DNA of 64,000 bases from Gymnopus androsaceus JB14 (lineage: Eukaryota > Basidiomycota > Agaricomycetes > Agaricales > Omphalotaceae). How positions within the stretch are numbered: position 1 is the stretch's first letter; each line of letters opens with the position of its first letter. The notes beneath the pieces are model-generated. The model saw only the letters and a list, made by a program, of their open reading frames with translations, ran no database searches and had not been told where the DNA came from. The stretch is taken from positions 1 to 64,000 of the forward strand of contig ML769406.1 in NCBI GenBank assembly GCA_009733575.1, read 5' to 3'. Shown here one piece after another: positions 21,317 through 33,225 of the stretch. Both the position numbers and the translations under genes were made by a program.

Positions 21317-21549
21317 CTTGTAGTCGCTAAACGTCCATGAAAATTAACCTCCGAGTCCATTTCAATTGAATTTATAAAGTGCTTACGCGGCTGGTCGCTG
21401 TGTCGCCTGTTTATTGTCAAAAGATAGCTTATTTCTTTTTCTCTGTCGTCCATCTCGCTGGCTTTAATGGTGACTGCGCGACCTTGCATTTGAAAGAATG
21501 TCAGACTTTTTTTTTTTTTTTTTTGAATTTTGCCGCTCTGCCTCATTGC

Positions 21550-22088
21550 AAAGATCTCCCTGGAGCGTTTCATTTCGGACTGACAGCTGGCAAGATTAAT
21601 GGGGTATTTGAGGAGTGGTCCTAATTCAGAAGATGCCGCTAGCTGGTAGGAGATAGTAATGAAGAATGAAGTTAAGTTGTTCCGATCTGCCCGTGAAAAG
21701 AAGAAAGTAGCAGCAAGATATGGTTTGAGCCACCGCGGATTTGCCCACACCAACTGCGCCGTACAGCCAATAAATAGACGTTGTATCAGCGATATTGGTA
21801 ATCCAATGCCTCAGAATCTCGAGATCTTCGAGTTCCCGGATGGCATTTTGGAGGAGGAAACCGCTGCTCGGAATTATAAAAAGCGCCCTGGACAGTGTTT
21901 TGATAAAGTTTCAAGACCAGCTGCATGAAGGAGATGTGAGCCTCATAAAAAACAAGTTGAAGATCATTTACACACCGTAATCCTGCTCTTCCCGCCTTCC
22001 ATGAAAGTTGTAGTTCACGTTCGCCTGCAACATTAGTGAATGATCCTCTTTTTATTGTGAAGTTGTGGGCGTTGGGGAGAATGGTCAT
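21550..22088 (-). pseudogene. Truncated NLR 5' half (unit 2)
   Basis: This is the near-identical partner of the 12720-13251 remnant. It has the same LPNAHNFTIKRGSFT opening, the same loss of the EEFAASDL-equivalent residues after Walker A and the same 3' truncation. The shared deletion shows the pseudogene was already broken before the tandem duplication. Confidence 0.8.
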
Positions 22089-23150
22089 GAAGATCGAGTT
22101 TCAAGCATCCCAAATCTATAGCTTTCAAACGCACACGTGTTGCAACAAAGTATAGGAACTGTTTCGATACTGGAAGCACCGCCCTCCGCCAGAATTAGCG
22201 TGGGTCAGGAATCTCTCGATGATTCACCAGCAAACCTTTCGCAGCACAACAGCTTCTTTTTTTCGTTGAGCGGAGGCAATGGATGGATGTGAATCCTTGG
22301 CAAATCAAATCTGATAACTTGGCACTACCAGACGAGAGCGCGTGCTCGTAACATGTTGTTGAATACCGACTACTAGACGGACACGCACTCCTCTAACTCT
22401 TGAATGCGTCTTTCCTACCTGTGCAGATGGTCTACACACCAGTATCATCAATCATGGACCATCCCCATGTTCCTTTTTCGAGAAATCTCTCTCTACCGTA
22501 CCACGTGCATGACCCGGGTTTGGTGAGTTCTGTTCGTCGAATCCTATACGAAGGCGGTTTTGGGCGACATCCCGCCTGAACCATCGGCGAAGAATAGCTT
22601 GGGCGTAGTCTAAACGTTGCTGGCAAGACTTAATGAGTACCATTAGATATAGCAGCAGAAATCCCAAGGTGCCCTCGTTGAGGCGGCGAGGTTTAGATTG
22701 GCGTAGGGACGTAACGGAGTCTCGCAGCCTCCCTCTGCATCCATGCGGAACTCTCAATTGAGTCCTATAGAACGGAGGGAAGAAGATACCCATGCACCAA
22801 GGGAAGCTAGCAGACCGGCGATGGTTTCCAGAACGAAGCCTCCCAATTCCATTGGTCGCAAGCCAAAACGGTCAGCTTCAGAAAGAGGAATCTCGAGTGA
22901 GAGGACTTGAATACGTCAAATATCCAGAATATTAGAGCGATAAAAAATGCTCGATGGTGTCTGAGCAGATGTGGATTTATTGCTGAAAAAGTCGAAGGTT
23001 GCTATGTACCACTTTGAATCTTAGCCTGAGGTCCAGTGCCGAGAGACACTACTGTATAGCGATCCAAAAGGAAGATCTGGACGGTTCCTAGGATATCTGG
23101 ATAGCGTGTAATGGCGTCAATTAATTATTTTTCATCATCTGTGCTTTTTT
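22089..23150. other. Decayed repeat sequence, unit 2
   Basis: Counterpart of 13252-14320, differing by a few substitutions and short deletions (near 22866 and 23006). No gene is supported. Confidence 0.45.
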
Positions 23151-24720
23151 TTTTTGAACCACGACCACGATATCGCGTATATCTTCTCTCTTCGCTACTT
23201 CCAACTATATGTTCTCAACATATTGGTTTAATTTCGTGGATGTTTACATCGCTCAGCCTCTAGATCATCCAAAGTCAGCAATCAACAACTTTCGCCATGG
23301 AATCAACGGAAACGTATGTCTGTTTGCCTACTTCTGAATCGTAGGCCAATAACTCAAATGCCAATAGTCCTAAATCGAGAGTTGGCTTGGACTTCTCCAT
23401 CTTAGACGATGTCGAAGGCGGAGTTGAGAATGCAGTGGCTCGATGACGAAGTTACTGTGGTGAGTCTCCAGACCATCAGCGTATACGACTATAATAGCTA
23501 TAATTCTAAGCCATATGTATGACTTGTACTCATTTTGTTTTGCAGGATGCCCATTTAACTTTTACTTTCATCTTCCCATCCAATCTTGATTCTAGACCTT
23601 CCAATCACTCCGACGAACGACTTCTCTGCGTAAAAAGTTCTAGAAGAGAAAGGACCTGAAGGCTCGTCGAGTATAGGTTTGTATCTTCGTATTGTCGCTT
23701 TTCCCTCTATACTGACTGAGCTTGTTCCAGGCTCTCGACAAGTCCAACACGCCCTGAAAAATTCCATCGCAGAGAACGTTCCGCAACTCCAGATCTGAAC
23801 AAGGCTAGCCGTCTCCGCCATCGCCTACGCCGAAAGGAGGCTGAGCTGCTGAGGAAGAAGTAATTAGGGAACGGTGTGATTGAGAGTCTGAAACAGCGTA
23901 GTGTGAGTCTCTCACTTGCACTCCTCTCCTTAACCTTCACGAAATGAAGCTTGCAGAGATCCCTCAAGTTCGCCTGCAGCGCCATGAATACGCGTCTTCC
24001 TACTACACCAAACGCAAACTTTATCGGAGCGTATACTGATGCCGTCTCCTTTACCTCTGCTTCTCATACGGGTCGTTCTGCTGCTACTACGCCGTGGATG
24101 AAAAGACGGCCGATTCGGAGGCTGGAAAGCTGGGATGACACCAGCTGCGAATATGCAGTGCTTAGCTGTTGTGACGTGCGCTTGGAGCAGGATGCGGTTG
24201 ACCTACTCTGCCTCTTTCGATATAACAATCACGCAGCTTGTTACGACTCCAACCGAATTGACATGCGAACGTATATGGGTACGCTTGTGTTTCCCACTGT
24301 TTGTGCTCCTCCCAGTCCTTGTAAGCCTCACGGGTAATCATATAAACCCAAAGTCTCGAATGTGCGACGTTACCAAGTTCGCTAACCGATACTGACTCGG
24401 ATGAACCCCTTCTTCCGATACCTCGATTCATTTTCCTTGCTCTACGCTGAGGTCTCTCTTACTTCCCGTCTCTACTCTCTTCTACTGCTACCCGCTGGTG
24501 AGGGTATTTTCCAGGTATGTAGATCTTTTTATGTTGCTTTCGCTGTCTACTCTAACCACTCGTTGCAGATACTGAGTTATCAACTCGAAACTACACCTCG
24601 GAGGACTGGAGATTATTACACGGCGGAGGGTTGTCACTCCAATTGCGCTTAAACTACCACAACCACCCTCATCCTCGGCGCCTGGACAGGGAAACTCGTC
24701 TCTGCGATAGCGCGATTCAC
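23150..24720 (+). repeat. MEST repeat, copy 1 (unit 2)
   Basis: Partner of 14320-15900, with ATG at 23297. It has about a dozen differences from unit 1, mostly transitions, plus a 10-bp deletion near 24438. Confidence 0.55.
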
Positions 24721-24739
24721 ACCGGACCGGAAGCTTGAG

Positions 24740-27500
24740 CTGGGCGTCAATTCATTGTGCTTTCGAACCACAACCACGACCACAATCTCGCGTATATTCT
24801 CTCTTCTGCCAGCACATAGGTTTAATTCTGCCCACGCCCTGGATGTTTCCACTGCTCAGCCTCTAGGTCACCCAGCATAGCTGAGCAATCGACAACTTTT
24901 GCCATGGAACCAACGGAAACGTATGTCTGTTACTTGCTCTCGATCGCACCTCAGTGACTCAAATGCCAATAGTCTTATCTAGCCCTACTCGCCAACTGGC
25001 GTTCCGTCTTACCACCTGGACGGAGACTAGACTCAATGTATGTTACGTCAAAACGTTAGGTCTAGGGATCGTGGGACCCGCTGTTTTTGGATGTTGAATT
25101 GACCTAACGCGAACTAGCTTCATGGACTTACATGCCGCATCCTTCGAAGGCTTTTCCGTCCATCTTCGACTCACTTCCTCCGAATTACGTCGTTCGACCA
25201 CCTATCAACTCCCTTCCATCGCAACCCTCCAGGCATTTGCGTCGTTCTTAGTGGCATCTTTCCTTACTAGAGCTCGCGATTATTTCCTGCAACAGCAGAC
25301 TCTCACCCATCTTGTCTCTCTGGTTTACCGATAGCCCAGGTCATCTTATGTTGATTTATCGAGTATCTTTGTGTCAAATCTCTCACAACCATCGCGCGCG
25401 CTTGCCCCACTCGTGTAGGCCGGTACCCGACTTGATGCCAGGCCTACTACCAGAGCAAATCAGAGCAACCGAATACCTCTGTTCATGGTCGGAGACTATT
25501 AGTCCAGAAGGTGTCGAATTCGGCACAGTGGCCATCCACGACTCGTTGAACCCAGGAACCAACCGTCTCCTCTTGCGTGCGTGCGTTGAGTCACCCTTTG
25601 ACCTCCAGCTTCCCAGCAACGCCGTCGTACACGGGGGGTGTTCATCTTGTACACCCTCCCCCGACTCTCGACCGAATACTGTTATACCTATGTGGACCTC
25701 CAATGTTGAAAGAGTTTATGAGTTCTGGATTTGGGATATTGCATTAATGGTGCAGCTGGAGTAACCTGCACCTCGCATTGCTTACGGTTCGGGAATGCTA
25801 GTCAATGGTTGGCGCGCACGCTCTCTGTTGAGACTCAGACCCACCGCCTTCTCCGCCTCCTCCTCACAACAGAAAGGATGTTGAGGTGCAGTTACCAATG
25901 CAAGCGTATATATTCTGCATTACCAACGCTATGGGGCTGGGTGTGATACCTTCGTCGAATTCAACCACCTCCGCTGTCAACACATCCACATCCACATCCA
26001 AGTACTATGCAAGGGCGCACGGGACGAGGCAGGTCGGGAACTGTTTCACAGACTCCAGTCCCAGCTCCGTCTGTGTGCAATCCAACTCCGACTTTGCTCA
26101 GTAATACTACTAGATCCTCAACACAAATAACAACTCAGATACTCCCTCTGCACATCCAACTACTGTCTTGGCTTGTTTACGAGCAACGTGTTTTCTTTAT
26201 CCGGGGGTTGAGTTGACAACGATGTCCTTGGCTGCATCAAGAGTGGAAGGGAATTCTGGCGATAGAGGCCGCCTCATCCTCCTCATTCATCTATATATCC
26301 ATCTCTTCCATCCATACCTCCCCGTGATCTTGTTCTCTGAGATACCCTAAAGCTTGAGCAAACGCGTTGCTGGATGGGGGACTCGGAATCGGCCAGAGAC
26401 TCTGACAGACAAGGAGAAGGAGCTTCCGTCCCTCCGTCTACGCCGGTTCACTCATCTATCGCTTATCGCTACTACTACTACCACGGAGCAGCTCCGCCTC
26501 CATTACCTAACGAAACGAAGGAAGGCGCTCGAAGATATTTGTTCCTGCGTCGGAGAAGGGAACGGAAGGAGAGTGGAGGAGATGAAAACCCAGGGAACAG
26601 GAATGGAAATGAGAGTGGTGGTGTTCAACTTTTCCACCTTCGTCGCCTAGGCTTTCTACTACTGTTACGAATGCGCATGCGTCTACGTTTGTAACTACTC
26701 CTGCATCTACTACTACAACTCCCTCGACGTCTGTGGTACCGGAACCTCAGCATCAACCTCACCTTCCTACTCAATTCGCAACCTCAAACACCTTACTACG
26801 ACCACTACTTTTTATTTATTTATTTTTAAATCCTCGTTTATTCGCCTTGGTGCGTAAGCAGTACCCCTACTTATATACAACTATCGCACGTGTCCGTTAT
26901 ATCTGCTCGATTCTGTATCTTCCAACAACGGTAGGCTCTCAATGGCAGGCCTCGACAGGGTTCGACGACCACTACTAGTACTACTACCACTGCTAATAAA
27001 ATGGGTATTCGACCTCCTCCAACATCCCTCCTCCAACATGCAGTTGCTCGAAGCCAAAGCCCAAATCCTTATAATTTCTACCCTCCAAATCAGTTCGATC
27101 CGAACTTTTCCGCACGCCCTGTCTACAGACTTGGCTCATGGATAATTTCACTTTCTATATGCTGAGACAAGAAAAATCTCCTCCTGCTCTCAACCTGAGT
27201 CGTCGGATAGAAAAAATTCAAAATCCTATACGGTTTGTTTGTAGAGAACTTTGAAAGAAGTTAGGTTAATACAAAAGGCTGAAGCGAGCGACGCAGATGC
27301 AGAGTTCGACTTTCTTTCTTTCGAGTCTGCTCTTTTTTACTTTATCTCATTCTAGTTCTTCGTTTTGCGGTGACCCAGCAATCCGCCTCGACCTCACCGC
27401 CTGCGATACATAATGGGAATCTGACCAACGAGAGCTCAACGGGGGAACCATGTACTATGCAAGTAGAAGTATAATATGAATAAGAGATGGCACTAGTAGC
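24740..27500 (+). repeat. MEST repeat, copy 2 (unit 2)
   Basis: Partner of 15930-18780, with ATG at 24904 (MEPTE). This copy keeps words found in other family members (cgccccactcgtgtagg-type, tcggagactattagtccagaagg, ccgatagcccaggtcatctt). Downstream, 26354-26700 has two overlapping frames of about 100 codons, one arginine-rich, without a recognised domain. The region looks like a decayed gene or element body. Confidence 0.5.
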
Positions 27501-27515
27501 GTACTTATAATACAA

Positions 27516-30225
27516 TTAAAAACAACAAAGTTTCTCCCCCCAAGGTTTAGCTTTGTGCTGAGATGTGCGCTCATCAGTGCTCCCTTTAACAGACTCGTTG
27601 TCAGCGCCTCTTCCAGACTGAGACCCATTGCCGGTGACCTGAGGCTTCAAGTGCCTCTGAATACGCATGATAAGCTGCTGAACAAGTCCATTTTGAGACA
27701 CTTCAGCACCCTGGTTTTCAGAAATACTACAATAAGTAAGGCTAAAATTTCCAAGAAAGCAACAAACCTCAGCCCATTCGAGTGCCTTCATCGCGTCCTC
27801 TTTATTTAACAAAGCCACGTTGTCCAACAAAACCTGCAATGTCTTGTCTGACCGTGCATTTAGAATATGACTAATCCAATGATTCTGAGCGTAGAGAGCT
27901 ACATCCTGATCATAAGACCTTCCCGAGAGAATCCGAAGACACTGTAACACAATTTCCTTGTGGCATTCAGCATAATCGACTGGGATCATAGTGAAGTTGT
28001 CTTTCCACCGATCGTAACTGAATTGGGGTGGATTCATGTTCAAGGGCAAAATGAATAGATGATCTGCTGGCCAGGAAGTGTCCATTATCTCGCGGACTTT
28101 TGTTAAGTCCCACTGAGGGTGATCCGGGAGGCGCGTCAGGAGGGAATGAGTCATTTTTAAAACAAGATCCCAGTCCCCTGGCAGGAGTTGATGTAAGATA
28201 AGATGAGACTTGAGCACCAAAATTGCCACCATTAGAATTTCCCTGTCTTGAGTATTGAGAGATGATCGTATTAAGATCCGAAAACCAAAGTCAAACAATC
28301 CATATTGCTTGATCAGAATACCAAGGATTGGTAGAAGATTAGAACTTTGTTGGAGAGCCTAAGGGCAGTAAATAATGATGAGCACAATGGATTGGAAAGA
28401 AAGACAAACGAACATGGGCCCACTCGACTACCCTTCGGAAATTATTGAGACAACTTTGCAATGTGTCAATAAAAGCCTCTAAGCTAGTGATATTATATCG
28501 CAAAGTGGTATTCAGTAGCCCACAAAGGTGAACTTGATTGAGCGCAGTTAAAATTCTGCTACTGTTTGAATTTTTGATCTTTTTGAAATGGGCTCCCCAG
28601 AAAGTGCATGCATAATTATTGAATTGTGCACTGTAAAATCATGCACTTGAGAGCAAATTCTATCAGAATAAAAACAGTCTCACCATTCAAGATGATACTT
28701 CCAGTTGTCAGTGGTTGAGTTGAAAATGATTTTCAGCAAGTAAAACAAAACTCGCTCATGCCGTGCTTTCTTGTCTGTGTCGATGAAGTATCTCCCTGAC
28801 CGCTTTCGGTCAGTGAGAAAGTCAATGAAAGATGCATGGCGCACTGTAATATTGTCATGGTCATTCTCTGGTATGAATAACACTGAATGCAGTCGGGACA
28901 ACAATGCCCAAACCTTTCCCTTGGGAAGGAAGAAGAGGCCCTCAAGGACAAAGGCTGATGTTTGTTCATAACATATGTCAAAGAATGTGCCAGCAGGGCT
29001 CAAAATATGAGCTATGACATCAAAGAAAAGCTCTGTCTTTGGGCATACAGAAAGAATCTGCATGTACAGGAGATCGAGATCAGGATACGGCGAGTCAAAG
29101 TCGTCTGGCACGGTGATTTTAGAATTATCTCCAGCCGCTCGACAGGAAAACCATCGTAATCCCTGATGTATTTGATGACAGTCAGCAGCATAGATGAACT
29201 GTCCACATGCCTTTTGCACAAGCTGTTGGATAATACCAGTGCCAGGCCAGTCTTCTGCTACATGTGTCATGCTTTGTCCATGCTCTCGTCGGATTCTGTC
29301 AAATTCAGCTCTGAGATAATTAGCAATATCCTTCCCAGGTTCGAATGATTCACCAATTTCAGTGCAATCCAGGATAGAATGAAAGTCCTGATGTCTGAAA
29401 GCATTCCGAATGCGGGGCTCCGGTCGGCTAGATATGAGGAACTCGAATGGCAAGGGCGGGGTCGCAGTTTTGGCTTGACGGATGATGGATAGTAACCGCT
29501 CCTGAGATGCAATATCGGTACATTCATCGAGTCCATCAATGACGATCAACCGAGGAAGATCCTTCCATTGCAGGGCGGTTAATCCGGTCAGCCAATTGGA
29601 TGGTAGCACTATGAGCTCTTGAAACTGCTGTTCCAAAGCAGCGTGTATAATTCCGGGGTTATCACGGACAGCAAGATCAATGGGGTCTTTGAGGAGCGGT
29701 CCAGTGAAGATGTCGCTAGCTGGTAGGAGATGGTGATGAAGAATGAAGTTAAGTTGTTCCGTGAAGGATCTGTCCGTGCAAAGAAGAAAGTAGCGGCAAG
29801 ATCAGAAGCTGCAAACTCCTCTGATATGGTCTGAGATAGCGCAGATTTGCCCACACCGGCTGCGCCGTACAGCCAATAAATGGACGTCGAATCAGCAACA
29901 TCCGGTAATCCAACTCCTCAGAATTCCAAGAACCTGAGTTCGAGTTCCCGGATGGCAGTTCGGAGGAGGAAACCGCTGCTCAGAGTTATAAAAAGCACCC
30001 CGGACAGCGTTTTGGGAAAGTGTTTTAAGACCAGCTGCATAGAGAAGATGTGAGCCTCATACAAAATAAGTTGAAGATAATTTGTGCACCGTAATCTTGC
30101 TCTTCCCGCTTTCCATAGTAGTAGCTCACATCGCCTGCAACGAATAATCCATTTTTTATCATAAAGTTGTGGGCATTGGAGAGGACGGACATGAAGAATG
30201 AGTTCCAAGGAGCGAGAACTATCAT
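27516..30225 (-). pseudogene. NACHT-type NLR with several frameshifts
   Basis: It has the same five-exon layout as the NLR at 9.56 kb. It opens MIVLAPWNSFFMS, then LSNAHNFMIKNGLF. Walker A WLYGAAGVGKSAL, Walker B RLIVIDGLDEC and ISSRPEP are all legible. Reading breaks at an extra base near 29902 (before Walker A, causing a stop), a 4-base loss near 29716, an extra base near 29183 and a missing base near 29120. The last two cancel, leaving 318 codons open (28680-29636). The 3' end (27516-28298) is open and ends KLCCF; its 57-bp final intron is stop-free. The first two errors also restore frame, so assembly error must be excluded before calling it dead. Confidence 0.75.
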
Positions 30226-30236
30226 TCTTCATGTCC
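30187..30236 (-). promoter_or_regulatory. Perfect 15-bp inverted repeat overlapping the NLR start
   Basis: GGACATGAAGAATGA (30187-30201) and TCATTCTTCATGTCC (30222-30236) are exact reverse complements with a 20-base loop. The start codon of the minus-strand NLR (30223-30225) lies inside one arm. The same pairing occurs, slightly worn, at the starts of the NLRs at 9.56 kb and 55.16 kb. Confidence 0.55.
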
Positions 30237-30239
30237 ATC

Positions 30240-31380
30240 TCAAATCACACCGTATATAGAGCTGTGCTGTCAATGTCATGTTTCGATCTAGTAGCTTGTC
30301 GGCTACTAATTGTGCTCGCTCTCAATTTTCGACTGCTCTCAGATTCGACGGACGACTGCTTTCAAGTTGACTGCCGTACGTCAAACGTCCAACTCACTTG
30401 CATAACACGGAAGATAATAAATTACAAAAAGAAGGAGACACCGAATACTACCTGCATAGCCTCTACTCGACATTGGCGCTTCTTCGAAAAGGAGACTGAT
30501 ATGTTATGGAATAACGTACGATTAGCTGTAGACGGATAGGAGAACGAATGACGACTCGCACCACTGGACAAAGCTATTTTAAAAAATTGCAACTTTCTGT
30601 TCGCTGTGCAGTGCTCCTTATACCTGGCGGCCTGAGTGAGATCCGTAGATAATCGGTTGTCACAATGGTAGAGCGACTTATATTCGAACCTCGTAAGAGG
30701 CAGCAACAGCGGCCAATTCATTTTGACGACTGGCGCGTTGGTGACCTGTATTAGGATCTCGAGATTGAGCTTGAGAAAAGTACACTTATACCCTAAGTGT
30801 CTTTTCGTGCTTGCGCATCGTCAGATTCATGAATGGAGGAAAGTTGATGTATGATGGCCGTCTTCCTTCCTTCTCATATATATCCGAGAATAGTTAGTTC
30901 ATAAGGAACAAGTCTAGCCCTATGTGTAGCTTGCGAGTGCATGCGTGGTGGCGGAATGGGATACTCTAGAGAGGTTAAGTAGCATGGATGGACGATTCCC
31001 TTCAGGATGCAACGACAATACAACCGAAGCAGATTTCTTCAAAGCTCGCACTCTGGATTTCAAGCGAGATAAAATCCTGGTGGGAGGTGAGACGACTTTC
31101 AATTAGTTCACCGAAAGCAAAAACTGTAACAAAGGTATTGTTCAATACGCAGCCAAGGGTGTTGTGAAGGGCAAGACTGAGATTGTCCCCAACTACGGGG
31201 CACAGACTCGCACAGTCTAAGAAACGACAATTAGCATTCGAAAAATCAAAGAACAAAATGGGTAGGATCATGATACCTTTCAAGGTGAATTCCATTCCTC
31301 AAGCACTGGCATATAAAGCCACGTGTTTGTGACCGAAGTGAGTGCAATCAAGACGTATCAGTCAAAGTTGTCTCTAATGA
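30240..31380. other. Intergenic sequence, no gene assigned
   Basis: Several frames of 60-113 codons exist (30198-30539 plus; 30422-30721 and 31002-31295 minus), but none shows a known motif, conserved copy or convincing introns. This is the promoter side of the minus-strand NLR. Confidence 0.4.
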
Positions 31381-33225
31381 TACCATTGAGGGAGACTCGG
31401 GCGCGTCTGTAAGAGCCCGGCCAAATCCGAATATAGCACAAGATCCAGTATTATTTTGTCTAGTAGCGGTAGCCGTACTGCGACCAAAAAACCAAGAAGA
31501 TGAAAGGCGGAAGCAAGATGCGATAAGCGCTCATGAGTGCGTTTGGCGCTTCAAACGGCGTCGATTCATTTGTGCTGTCGATTCAACCACGACCACGACC
31601 ACGATCTCGCTCTATTTCTACGTACATTCTCTGAGCGCTTTGGTTTAATTCCGCCCGCGTGTCCTGGATGTTTTCATCGCTCAGCCTCTAGGTCATCCCG
31701 AGTCAGCAACTTTTGCCATGGAGTCAACGGAAACGTATGTTTGTTTACTTACTTTTGAATCGTACCTCAGTAACTCAAATGCCAATAGTCCTACCTAGCA
31801 CTCCCCATCAAACCGGCGTTTTATCTTTCCATCTTTCTTCAATTTCGAGGCTAGTAGGACCCTTTGAATATCAAGTCTCGTTCATTAGCGGGACACTGCC
31901 AACTCGCCGCTGCACCCAAGCCATTTGTCCGGTTCTTTGTGTAGTTGCACAAAGCTCATTGCGGACTCGTTTCAGATGACTTTGCTCTGAACTTTCCCGT
32001 CGTGGTCGAGACCGGCGATATGGCAAAGCTGGATGAGACGGTGGCTAGATTTGATGCGTGCCACGTCTAAATGTTGGCTCTAGGGATCGATGGAACCCGC
32101 TGTCTTTGGACCTCGAATCGACTTTTGAACCATATTGCAGAGTCGCTTCACATCTTCGATTCACTTCCCAATTCCGTCCTTCGATCTCCAAGTTATCATC
32201 GCCCTTCCATCGCAACCCTCCTCCATTTAGTGCGTCATCGACATCACCAGTAGAATTTACTGTGGCTATTGAATCACCATCATTCACAGTGGCGTCTTTC
32301 CCTACTAAAGCACACGATTATATCCTGCAACAACAGACTCTCAATACCAATATCCCATCCCGTTTGTCTGGTTTTACCGACAGCCCAGGTCGTCTCAAGA
32401 GCTATTCGTCACCTCTCTCTTCTTCCTCGTCTATCCACTCGCTCTTCTGTTTGGTCAACTTGCGAGCAATAGAGGAGATGATACTCGGTGGTCATCTTTC
32501 AACACTGTGACGAATTGAGAACCGACAGCTCGAACCACAGAACCATGGCTGCTGGATAGTCAATAAAGATGGGTTGGATACGTCGAAGCGCTAGCGTATC
32601 CTGATTCGGATGGGCGTCTGCTATGGCTGTCGATTTCCTCCAGACAGAATTGAGATGGTGCGAGGTAGAGATGCTGGAGCTCTCGCCCACGTCGTCTGTC
32701 TGTAGTAGACGCTTCTCGATGATGCAAGCACCTGATGGATGGAGCTGAGTAAGGGGAATGATAGAAGATAGAAGCTCTGGCAGCCGAGATGAATGAAGAC
32801 GAAGAGTCCGAGGAAGAAGAACCCATCGAATAGGACCGAGAGGATTTCTTCCGAGATATGGTCATGGACTCACGTCTAGAACAGCGGTCGCTGTTAGCTC
32901 TAGTGACCAAGTTTGAAGAGAGGTCATCCATCGTCACCAACCAAGCGGATCTTCGGTATTCAATGGCCGGAATCCTTCTTCAGCCCAATTGCGGCTACGG
33001 CTTCACTCGAAGCGTCAGCACCAATTGAACGAGTGTATCGATGTGCAGAATCATTGGCACATCATGCCGGCTCTACAGGTTGGCTTATCGAGCTGAACTC
33101 GAAAACAATCTGGGTCGAATCTGTCTCAGCCAAGCCTGCCGCCCCACTCGTGTAGGCTGGTATTTAAGCTGATGCCAGGCCAACCACGGATATTCCCAGA
33201 GCTGAATACCTCTGTTCATGGTCGA
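31380..33225 (+). repeat. MEST repeat, copy 3
   Basis: It starts with gagggagactcgggcgcgtct, shared with 38.8 kb, then attattttgtct and ggtagc. The leader cgattcaaccacgaccacgacc precedes ATG 31718 (MESTE) and a GTATGT..AATAG intron. The second part encodes, in pieces, FPVVVETGDMAKLDETVARFDAC and LALGIDGTRCLWTSNRLLNH, matching copy 5 at 56 kb. A stop follows the splice site in the MESTE frame. It ends near tgaatacctctgttcatggtcg. Confidence 0.6.
32560..32940 (-). other. Serine/arginine-rich open frame, doubtful gene
   Basis: A 126-codon frame lies inside the MEST repeat on the opposite strand: MVTMDDLSSNLVTRANSDRC, then a serine run (SMGSSSSDSSSSF). I see no homologous copy, domain or splice signals. 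It may be chance. Confidence 0.2.

Larger units (their letters stand above)
19577..28337. repeat. Tandem duplication, unit 2 (interrupted by a DNA transposon)
   Basis: It starts with the same tcaccttttgaattg sequence as unit 1 and ends at ..ggtagaag inside the NLR at 27.5-30.2 kb. Without the 19633-21316 insertion and its 8-bp duplication it is about 7.07 kb. Where it differs from unit 1 beyond 25.1 kb, it agrees with independent family copies, so unit 2 appears to be the correct version. Confidence 0.85.

Noticed and set aside
30640..30720. tRNA-like word order (ggttgtcacaatggtagagc .. ttcgaacc)
   Set aside because: No consistent acceptor stem or cloverleaf could be drawn by eye; no tRNA is claimed.
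32058..32510. 150-codon plus-strand frame
   Set aside because: Lies within the MEST repeat, is in a different frame from the family's shared peptides and is not kept in other copies.
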